Assembly (NCBI GenBank): GCA_964531735.1
Contig: CAZHGD010000025.1
Location: 1 to 58,616 of the forward strand
DNA length: 58,616 nucleotides
Direction: 5' to 3'
Origin: CAZHGD01 sp964531735
GTDB taxonomy: Bacteria; Armatimonadota; UBA10988
In this document: piece by piece, positions 25,445-32,734 of the stretch
Layout of the letters: the number at the start of each line of letters is the position of its first letter
Numbering within the stretch: the stretch's first letter is position 1
The notes under the pieces: generated by a model
Database searches by the model: none
Seen by the model: only the letters and a program-made list of their open reading frames with translations
Told to the model about the DNA's origin: nothing
Translations under genes and position numbers: made by a program

Positions 25445-26478
25445 GCGTCGACGGCCCGCCCCTGCACCTGACCCGTCTGGGATCGGAGGCCGACGCCGCG
25501 TGGGACGCGTTGGCCGGCGCCGCGCCCGAGGCGGGGTTCATGCAGTCGTCGGCCTGGGCGGCTTTCAAGCGCGCCGAGGGCTTCCACACCTGGCGCTACG
25601 GCCTGTTCGAGGCCCACACGCTGGTCGGCGGCGGCACGTTCTACGCCTATCCGGCCGACGGCGCGGACGGCTTTGTGGTCTGCCCCGAGGGGCCAGTGCT
25701 GCCCTGGTCAGACGCGGCGCGAGCGCGGGCTGGGCTGCGTCTGTTGCTCGGCGAAGCGGCGGCGCTGGCCGCGGGCGATGGCGGGCTCGGCCTGCGCATT
25801 GAGCCGCACCTGCCGCCGCCGCGCCCGTCGCTGCTGCGCAACTGGGTGCGCGCCCCCGTCGACCTGACGCCGGTCCACACCCTCTTGGTCGACCTCGACG
25901 ACGACGCCACGCTCCGCGCGCGACTGCACCCGAAGTTCCGCTACAACCTGCACCTGGCCGAGCGGCACGGGGTCGAGGTGACCCGTTCGCAGAGCCCGTT
26001 CGACCTGGCCGCGTTCCATGCCGTCTTCGAGGACACCGCCGGCCGGCAAGGCTTCTACGCCGAACCCTACGGGTTCTTCCTCAACCTCGGCGCGGCGCTG
26101 TTCGCCGCCGGTCAGGCCAGCTTGTTCCTGGCCCACTGGCAGGGCGAGCTGCTGGCGGCCATCCTGGTGGTCTTCTTCGGCCGCCGCGCCACCTATCTCT
26201 ACGGCGGTTCGCTGGCCCGCCACCGCCAGGTGATGCCGAACCACGCGCTGCACTGGGCAGCGCTGCAGGCGGCGCGTGAGGCCGGCTGCCGCGAGTATGA
26301 CCTCTACGGCTACGACCCGTTCGGCCGGCCGAGCCACCTCTACGCGGGTATCTCGCGGTTCAAGGTGCAGATGGGCGGCCGCCGGCAGGACCGCTTCGGC
26401 GCTTACGACTGCATCTTCTACGATCGGCTGGCCGACCGCCTGGTGGAGCGCCTCGCGCCCGGCGGCGCGCCGGCCTGA
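25441..26478 (+). CDS. FemAB/GNAT-fold peptidyltransferase-like protein
   Basis: 345 residues with the double GNAT fold of FemX/FemAB proteins. Seen: the N-terminal MQSSAWAAFKRAEGF, then RARLHPKFRYNLHLAERHGVEV (family-typical K-R-x2-x-A-x4-G), FHAVFEDTAGRQGFYAEPYGFF and LAAILVVFFGRRATYLYGGS. Near the end come LQAAREAGCREYDLYG and SHLYAGISRFKVQMGG. Known of family: tRNA-dependent addition of amino acids to peptidoglycan precursors or peptides, or other acylations. ATG 25441 overlaps the previous stop (ATGA). The operon context with polyamine genes suggests acylation of an amine-containing envelope component (inference). Confidence 0.85.
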   Translation: MSVDGPPLHLTRLGSEADAAWDALAGAAPEAGFMQSSAWAAFKRAEGFHTWRYGLFEAHTLVGGGTFYAYPADGADGFVVCPEGPVLPWSDAARARAGLRLLLGEAAALAAGDGGLGLRIEPHLPPPRPSLLRNWVRAPVDLTPVHTLLVDLDDDATLRARLHPKFRYNLHLAERHGVEVTRSQSPFDLAAFHAVFEDTAGRQGFYAEPYGFFLNLGAALFAAGQASLFLAHWQGELLAAILVVFFGRRATYLYGGSLARHRQVMPNHALHWAALQAAREAGCREYDLYGYDPFGRPSHLYAGISRFKVQMGGRRQDRFGAYDCIFYDRLADRLVERLAPGGAPA

Positions 26479-26548
26479 CCCGGCCCCGGCTGGCCGCACC
26501 GCGGGCCACCGGCCGCGACTCGTCGATCCGGCGCGGGCGAATCGGTGT

Positions 26549-26576
26549 TTGATCTGGCCACGCCATCGGGTATATG
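26549..26576 (+). promoter_or_regulatory. Putative promoter for the GNAT fusion gene
   Basis: TTGATC (26549-26554), a 16-base spacer and TATATG (26571-26576), located 80 bases before GTG 26657. The boxes are imperfect but stand out in GC-rich DNA. Confidence 0.4.
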
Positions 26577-26656
26577 CTGCCAGCGTTGCTCGCCACCCCC
26601 GTATCACCCATCCCACCCGGAGTCTCTCCGGACAGGTCGCCGAAAGGTGGATTGCC

Positions 26657-29600
26657 GTGGCTTTCACCGTTAGAGAACTGCGCGTGGACGATCTGGCCGA
26701 CGCTCGGCGTCTGGCCGACATGTGGAACGCATCCAACGAAGGCTGGCCCGGAGGCTGGAACCGCGGGCTGGCCATCACCGCCGAACAGCAACTGGACAGC
26801 ATGCGCCGCGCGGACCACATCGCCGCGCTGGTGGTGGAGTCGGGCGACGAGTTCCTCGGCTACGCCTCCATTTGCGAAACCCGCGGACGCGAGGACAAGA
26901 CCTATCTCGGTCTGCTCAACGTGCGACCGAACCTCCATGGCCAGGGCTATGGCAAGGCCCTGATTCTGGGCGTGCTCGAGCGCACCGTGGCGTTGGGCCG
27001 CCAGCAGCTCACGCTCGGCACCTGGCCGGGCAACCTGAAGGCCGTGCCGCTGTACAAGAAGACCGGCTTCTTCTGGCGGCCCGAGACCAGCGTGTCGATG
27101 CAGAACTTCATCCCGACCGCACTGCAGGCACCGCTCGGGCGCGAGTTCTTCGCGCGCCACGCCTGGTACGACTCCTTCCAGCGCGAACTGGTCGTGGCGC
27201 CCGACGATATCGACTGGCACGGCATCAAGGTCTACCCGTACCGCTTCGAGGCGGACGGCGACGTGTTCGCTTTCTGGGTCGACCGCGACTCCGAAGCACC
27301 GGTGGCGATGGAGAACAACGACGTCTACGTCGCCTGCTACACCGAACTCGAAGAGGTGGTCTGCGGCCTGCCGCACACCGTCACCTGGGAGTTCCGCAAC
27401 AAGCGGCCCGAGACCGGTCCGCGGCGGATCGCCCTGCTGGCGGGCGGCGATGACGGCCTCGAGGTACACGTCACCGAGAGCTTCGAGGTGGCCGACACGC
27501 TGACGGTAGCCCGGCCGTTCCGGGTCACGCCGGATCTGGACCGGCGCCCGCCCGGACTGCCGGAACGGGCCATCCGCAGCACCGTGCTGGTGGATGGCTT
27601 GCCGGTCCAGCTCGGCCACGGCGTCAAGGCGGTCCAGCCGGTGGAGATCAGCGTCGACGGCCTGCGCACGGTCGCCGGGAAGCCGAACGGCAAGGTGGTG
27701 GTCAAGCTGCGCAACCGGCTCGACCAGCCCGTGCGCGGCGAAGTGCGCTTCGCACCGGCCAGTGGCCTGGAGCTTGAACCACTCAGCCAGCCGTTCTCAG
27801 CGCCGGCGCGCTCCTGGACCAGCGCTCGGTTCGCGCTGCGGCTGCCTGACGATGGGGCCTGCGCCACGACGGTCCAGGCGGTGCTGCCGCCGGCGGACAA
27901 CGCCGGCCTGCCGCTGGCGGGACACGCGCTGGCCACGCGCCGGCAGCCGGTGATCTTCCACACGACGCCGCTGGACCGGCTGATCTGGTGGCCCGATCCA
28001 GAGCACGAGTGCCTCTGCGTCGAGACCCCGTCGCTCGCCCTGCGCATCGAGCTGCGCGGCGGCCAGATCCTGGTCTACGAACGGCCCGGTCAGCACCAGC
28101 TGCTCTATCTGCCCGCCCCGTCGGTCGGGCCGCCGTTCGTCAGTTGGCACTACGCGCCACCGCTCTACGACTACCGGGTGGAACCACGCGACGGCGTACT
28201 TATGCTGACCGTCATCATGCCGATGGCGCATCTGCCGGGCGTCAGCCTGCAGAGGCGGCTGACCATCGGTGCCGGGCCGTTCCTGCGCCTGGACCACCAG
28301 ATCGCCAACGCCACCGACTCGGCGCTGTCGCTGCAGTTCGACGCCCCGGCCCACAGCAACGTCCAGGCCGCCATCACCATGCCGCGGCGTGAAGGCCTGC
28401 TCCACGAGCTGCCGATCGGCTGGGGCGAGTTCCCCATCTGGGGCGGCGAGGACGTCACCAAACAGACCGCTGACTTCACCGAGAGCTGGCTGGCGCAGGG
28501 CGACGAGACGTTCGTGACCGGCGTAGTCTGGTCCGAGGCGGCCGAGTGCCAGCGGCTCAGTCTGCTGCTGGAGCTCGGCGAGTTGCCAGCCCACACAACG
28601 CGGTCGGCACCCACCTACCACCTGGTCGCCGGGCGCGGCGACTGGGAGCTGGTTCGCACCCTCTGGCGCCGGCTCTACCAGCCGGCCGACGTCATCGAGG
28701 AGCATCGGCCCACGGCGGTGCCCGTGCTGGAAGCGGCCTTCGAGCCGGCGGTGTCCGTGCTGACCGGGCCGCAAGCCGACCTGACGCTGGCGGTCCACAA
28801 CCGCCGCGGCAAGGCCTTCACCGGCCGCTGGGAGTTGCTGGCCGACGGCGTAACCGCCGAACCTGCCGCGGGTGAGCTGAGCGGCCTCGACCGCAGCCAG
28901 CCGACCGAGTTGGCCATCATGGCCAAGTTGGCCGATTGCGGCCCGCGGATCGTGCCGGCGCGCGTGCGGCTGACCGGTGAGGTCGACACCACGGTCTTCG
29001 ACACGCCGCTGGTGGTGCTGGGCGACGCGTCGGCCGCGGTCAGCCGCGACGAACAGGCCGGCCTGTTCACCATCGCCAACGGCCACCTGACCTTCCAGGT
29101 CGCGCCCGGGCACCGCGGCTCGGTGGTCTCGCTGGTCTGCGCCGATGAGGAACTGCTGCACAGCAGCTATCCCGAGCCCGGCCCGTACCTGACCGACAAC
29201 CCGTGGCATGGCGGCGTCTGCCCACATCTCAACTGGCGTGGCGACCTGCGCTTCGCGCAGGACGTGTACCGCGGCGAGTGGGTGTCGCGTCAGGGCACGC
29301 AGGGCGTCTCGTGGACCGGCGTCAAGCTGAGCTGCGATGCGTCGCACAAGGACTGGCGCTGGCTGCGGCAGGAGATCGAGTACCTGACCTGTCCGGGCGC
29401 GGCCGTGGTGGCGGTGGTGCGGCGGCTGATCAACACCACCGACGCGCCACAGGGCGTGCAGGCGGGCTTCGCCGTCTGGCTGGCCGAGGGCGACGAAGTT
29501 GAGCGCGTACTCCATCTCGAGCGCAACCGGCCGCGCTACGAGCCGGCCGGGGCACCGCACGACCTGGTCCGGACCACCTACCGCCGCACGCTCTGCGACC

Positions 29601-29863
29601 ACGAGGTGCACTCCGGTGCCCCGTGCTGGGTGGCCGCCGAGAACGCTCGGACCGGCCGCTTCCTGACCCTGGTGGCACCGCAACCCGGCGGCTGGACCGA
29701 CTGCGGCGCCGACGACCGGCGCGGCGCGGCCCTGGGCTGCGCCCAGTGGCTCAGCCTGGAACCGGGCGAGACCAAGGAGCGCCTCGCCTGGCTGGCGGTC
29801 AGCAGCGGCCGTGAGCAGGCCGGTGCCTACGGCGTCCTGGGCCGCTTCACCGAGCTGCCCTGA
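26657..29863 (+). CDS. Giant fusion: N-terminal GNAT acetyltransferase plus ~900-residue beta-rich, carbohydrate-enzyme-like region
   Basis: 1068 residues. The first ~160 are a GNAT acetyltransferase (VRELRVDDLADARRLADMW; the acetyl-CoA loop VRPNLHGQGYGKALIL; NLKAVPLYKKTGFFW). The rest shows repeated beta-sandwich stretches, including an immunoglobulin-like part (~330-440) and a mutarotase or glycosidase-like middle section (VSLQRRLTIGAGPFLRLDHQI, SVVSLVCADEELLHSSYPEP). A second section around ~970-1060 resembles galactose-mutarotase-type domains. No signal peptide is seen. The start is GTG 26657, with AAGGTGG 7 bases upstream; an ATG is not available near the GNAT start. Function is not predictable beyond possible acetylation linked to a carbohydrate. 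The gene stands alone, convergent with GH28. Confidence 0.68.
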   Translation: MAFTVRELRVDDLADARRLADMWNASNEGWPGGWNRGLAITAEQQLDSMRRADHIAALVVESGDEFLGYASICETRGREDKTYLGLLNVRPNLHGQGYGKALILGVLERTVALGRQQLTLGTWPGNLKAVPLYKKTGFFWRPETSVSMQNFIPTALQAPLGREFFARHAWYDSFQRELVVAPDDIDWHGIKVYPYRFEADGDVFAFWVDRDSEAPVAMENNDVYVACYTELEEVVCGLPHTVTWEFRNKRPETGPRRIALLAGGDDGLEVHVTESFEVADTLTVARPFRVTPDLDRRPPGLPERAIRSTVLVDGLPVQLGHGVKAVQPVEISVDGLRTVAGKPNGKVVVKLRNRLDQPVRGEVRFAPASGLELEPLSQPFSAPARSWTSARFALRLPDDGACATTVQAVLPPADNAGLPLAGHALATRRQPVIFHTTPLDRLIWWPDPEHECLCVETPSLALRIELRGGQILVYERPGQHQLLYLPAPSVGPPFVSWHYAPPLYDYRVEPRDGVLMLTVIMPMAHLPGVSLQRRLTIGAGPFLRLDHQIANATDSALSLQFDAPAHSNVQAAITMPRREGLLHELPIGWGEFPIWGGEDVTKQTADFTESWLAQGDETFVTGVVWSEAAECQRLSLLLELGELPAHTTRSAPTYHLVAGRGDWELVRTLWRRLYQPADVIEEHRPTAVPVLEAAFEPAVSVLTGPQADLTLAVHNRRGKAFTGRWELLADGVTAEPAAGELSGLDRSQPTELAIMAKLADCGPRIVPARVRLTGEVDTTVFDTPLVVLGDASAAVSRDEQAGLFTIANGHLTFQVAPGHRGSVVSLVCADEELLHSSYPEPGPYLTDNPWHGGVCPHLNWRGDLRFAQDVYRGEWVSRQGTQGVSWTGVKLSCDASHKDWRWLRQEIEYLTCPGAAVVAVVRRLINTTDAPQGVQAGFAVWLAEGDEVERVLHLERNRPRYEPAGAPHDLVRTTYRRTLCDHEVHSGAPCWVAAENARTGRFLTLVAPQPGGWTDCGADDRRGAALGCAQWLSLEPGETKERLAWLAVSSGREQAGAYGVLGRFTELP

Positions 29864-29875
29864 CCGCGTCGCGGG

Positions 29876-31912
29876 TCAACGCGGCTGGTAGTGCTGGTCG
29901 GTCCGCACCAGCACCAGCACATCCAGCCGCGTGCCCGCTTCGCGGTTGCGCCAGCGCAGAACGTGCTCGCCGGCCGACAACTCGAACGTCGCCGCGGCCG
30001 TCTTGACGACCCGGCCGCCGACCCGGTCGCGGGCCCGGTCCCATTGCCAGTCGGCGCTGACCTGTGCCACGTCGCAGGTCAGCGCTGGCTGGTTGTCGAG
30101 GCTGACGTAGTAGCTGTCGGATTCGCCGCTCGGTGCGAGCACCCGGACCCACAGCTCGTACGGGCCCGCCTCGGACACAGCCAGCCGACAAGCGGCGCCG
30201 CCCGTGTCGCGGCCGCCGCCAAGCGGCACCATGACGCACTGGCCACCCGTAGCGGTCGCGTCGGCCACCTTGACCATCGGCGTGAAGCGGTAGAGGTCCT
30301 CGGCCTCGATGCGGAACCGCCCCGGCGCCTCCGGCTTGAGCAGCGGCAGCCGCTCCTTGAGCAAGCCGCCCGGCGGCAGGAGCATCACCTGGCCGGCCGG
30401 TGCCTCGAGGCGGCAACTCGCGTGTTGCGCCGCGGTGCCCTCGATGGCCGCGAAGCACCGCGCCCCCGCGGGCACCGGGCTGGCCGCGACCGTCACGTCG
30501 CGCGAACGTTGCAGCCACAGCACCGGTTGCGCTGCCGGCGCCGTCGTGGCGGCGAACCCACGGAGCGTCAGACCGCTGACGTCGTCGGCGACGAGCCGCG
30601 GCCGTGCGTCCGGCAGCTCGCAGCGGATGGTGAGACCCTCGGCCACGAGGCCCTCGGCATGCCGCACATACAGACCGACCGTTGGCAGCCGGCCGAACAT
30701 CTGCGCCTCGGGGTACTTGCGGATCACCGCCTCGTCCACCACGCTGTCCTGCACCAGGTCGTCGGTGCCGCCGCCGGTGTAGCTCAGGTCCACGTTGCGC
30801 AGCACCACCTGCCGCACTGGATGCCCGGGAATGCCGGAGATGGACGCCTCGAAGCCGCAGCGCGTGGCGCGGATGTTCTGGAAGAGCACATCGCGGATCT
30901 CGCCGGGCACGCGCGGTTCCACCTGCTGCGTCTTCGGGCTGTTGCCGCCGCGGTGCCCGAGGCGGACGAACAGCGGCGCGCGGACGTTGTCCATGGTCAG
31001 GTCACGCGCCACGATGTGGCTGAGCCGCGAGCCGTCGACCGACTCGATGGCCACGCCGGCCAGCGGCCGTTCGTGCGGGTCGGCCGAGCCACCATAGAGG
31101 TGGCAGTTGCGGAAGGTGATGTCGCTGAAGTCGTCGTGCGTCTCGGTGCCGATCTTCAGCGCATTGCAGGCCGACCAGACGCGGCAGTCGCTGACCTCGA
31201 TGCGCGCCGACGGATGGTCGTGCCCGGGCTCGAGGCTCTTCAGCACCACACCGTCGTCGCCGGTGATGATGTCGCAGCGGCGGACCGTCACGTCCTGGCA
31301 CGAGTTGAGGTCGATGCCGTCGGTGTTCGGTCCGTAGAGCGGGTTGCGAATGCGGACGTCGCAGATGTCAGCGCCGCGGCAGCGCTGCAGGTGGAGCGTC
31401 CACGACGGCGAGCCGGTCAGCGTGACCTCGCGCACCACCAGCCGCTGGCAGCGCAGGAAGTAGAGAAACTGCGGTCGTGGCAGCGCGCGGTACGCAGACT
31501 GCGCCGTGCCGCGCCAGTCCGGCCCGGTGAGGGGCTGGCCCTTCTCCCAGTAGGCCTCGCCCTGCCCGTCGATGGTGCCGCCACCGCTGACGGTCACGTC
31601 GACCGCGTCGGTCGCCGAGAGCAGGCGCCGGTTGCTGAAGTCCGCCAGCTTGCGGCTGCCCAGCAACACCGCCTGGGGCGTGACCACCAGGTTGATCCTG
31701 CTGCGCAGCACGAGCGAGCCGCACAGGTAGCGACCGGCGGGCAGGACCACCTCACCACCGCCGGCCGCGGCGCAGGCCTCGACCGCCGCCTGCAGCGCCG
31801 CCGTGTCGTTCGTCACGCCATCGCCCTTGGCGCCATGGGCAGTCACCTCGACCCGGGCGGCCGTCACCGGCCAGGCGGCCAGCACCAGCAGGCAGAGCCA
31901 ACGGCAAGCCAT
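29876..31912 (-). CDS. Secreted GH28-family pectinase (polygalacturonase-like)
   Basis: 678 residues with a signal peptide (MACRWLCLLVLAAWPVTA). A right-handed beta-helix starts with AHGAKGDGVTNDTAALQAAV. GH28 motifs are PNTDGIDLNSCQDVTVRRCDI (Asp residues of NTDG), IITGDDGVVLKS (GDD) and CNALKIGTETHDDF in place of the usual His-Gly and R-I-K motifs. The last ~200 residues form a separate beta domain, possibly carbohydrate binding. Role: hydrolysis of polygalacturonate or rhamnogalacturonan outside the cytoplasm. ATG 31912 has GGAGAG 6 bases upstream; a longer frame upstream lacks a ribosome binding site. It follows prepilin 2 on the same strand after 83 bases. Confidence 0.88.
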   Translation of the reverse strand: MACRWLCLLVLAAWPVTAARVEVTAHGAKGDGVTNDTAALQAAVEACAAAGGGEVVLPAGRYLCGSLVLRSRINLVVTPQAVLLGSRKLADFSNRRLLSATDAVDVTVSGGGTIDGQGEAYWEKGQPLTGPDWRGTAQSAYRALPRPQFLYFLRCQRLVVREVTLTGSPSWTLHLQRCRGADICDVRIRNPLYGPNTDGIDLNSCQDVTVRRCDIITGDDGVVLKSLEPGHDHPSARIEVSDCRVWSACNALKIGTETHDDFSDITFRNCHLYGGSADPHERPLAGVAIESVDGSRLSHIVARDLTMDNVRAPLFVRLGHRGGNSPKTQQVEPRVPGEIRDVLFQNIRATRCGFEASISGIPGHPVRQVVLRNVDLSYTGGGTDDLVQDSVVDEAVIRKYPEAQMFGRLPTVGLYVRHAEGLVAEGLTIRCELPDARPRLVADDVSGLTLRGFAATTAPAAQPVLWLQRSRDVTVAASPVPAGARCFAAIEGTAAQHASCRLEAPAGQVMLLPPGGLLKERLPLLKPEAPGRFRIEAEDLYRFTPMVKVADATATGGQCVMVPLGGGRDTGGAACRLAVSEAGPYELWVRVLAPSGESDSYYVSLDNQPALTCDVAQVSADWQWDRARDRVGGRVVKTAAATFELSAGEHVLRWRNREAGTRLDVLVLVRTDQHYQPR

Positions 31913-31995
31913 CGAGCACTCTCCGCGGCCGGCGCCGTGGCACCGCACCGACCAACTGAGTGTAGTCGGCCCGGCGGGCGGTGTCATCCGCGGCG

Positions 31996-32631
31996 TCAGT
32001 CGGCGGCACGGGCCGGCTTGGCCAGGCTGTCACGGTTGTGCATGCCCCAGCCCGCGGGCCCCACGGCGAAGGTCGACTCCCAGGTCAGCCATTTGGCGTG
32101 CCCGTCGGCAAATGCGTACACCGAGCCGCCGTTGTGCCGCGCTTTGGCCAGATGCGGCGCGAACTCGGCGCCATCGCCCCACGGATGGTAGTCCTCGTCG
32201 ACCAAGCCCGCCTCGCGTTCGCCAACCGCGATCCACTCGGCCGTGCTGGGGAAACGGGCCAGGCTGTCGCCGTGGCTGAAGAACCCGTTGATCACATAGT
32301 CGGTGCGGATCTGCCCATCGGCCGCCGACGACCGGTACGAGGGACAACGGAAGACCGCGTCGTTCTTCACATAGGGTTGCAGCCCGTCGTACCAGTGGCA
32401 CCAGCCCACGCTCTCGTCGGTAGTCAGGTAGCACTCGTCGTGGTCCTGCGCGTACATCAGCAGCGCGGTACCGATCTGCTTCAGGTTCGACGTGCAGCTC
32501 GACTGCCGCGCCTTCTCGCGCGCCTTGGCGAACACGGGGAAGAGGATCGCCGCCAGGATGGCGATGATGGCGATGACCACCAGCAACTCGATGAGGGTGA
32601 AGCCTCGGGTCCGGCTCGGTGTCTGGTCCAC
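31996..32631 (-). CDS. Type IV prepilin-like protein (DUF1559/H-x9-DG), copy 2
   Basis: 211 residues. The prepilin N-terminus TRGFTLIELLVVIAIIAIL leads into FPVFAKAREKARQSSC. The C-terminal HNGGSVYAFADGHAKW is the H-x9-DG motif. The start is GTG 32631, with GGAG 6 bases upstream. The internal region (LLMYAQDHDECYLTT, RFPSTAEWIAVGE) is characteristic of the family. The 5' region contains an AT-rich tandem repeat (32664-32691) that is a likely regulatory site. It may be co-transcribed with the GH28 gene downstream, so a sugar-linked role is possible. Confidence 0.9.
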   Translation of the reverse strand: MDQTPSRTRGFTLIELLVVIAIIAILAAILFPVFAKAREKARQSSCTSNLKQIGTALLMYAQDHDECYLTTDESVGWCHWYDGLQPYVKNDAVFRCPSYRSSAADGQIRTDYVINGFFSHGDSLARFPSTAEWIAVGEREAGLVDEDYHPWGDGAEFAPHLAKARHNGGSVYAFADGHAKWLTWESTFAVGPAGWGMHNRDSLAKPARAAD

Positions 32632-32663
32632 GGCATGCTCCGGCGCCGGCCGCGCGGCGCTCT

Positions 32664-32691
32664 ATCGGTAATGATAGATCGTTATTGATAG
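32664..32691. promoter_or_regulatory. AT-rich tandem 14-base repeat upstream of prepilin 2
   Basis: Two adjacent 14-base copies, ATCGGTAATGATAG and ATCGTTATTGATAG, differ at two positions. They begin 33 bases upstream of GTG 32631 and are strikingly AT-rich against the local GC content. The position fits a promoter with a tandem operator for the minus-strand prepilin gene. No matching repressor is known from sequence alone. Confidence 0.45.
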
Positions 32692-32734
32692 TGCCGTCAA
32701 GGAGAGCCGCGGCGGTTGTACAGCGTGGTGATGC

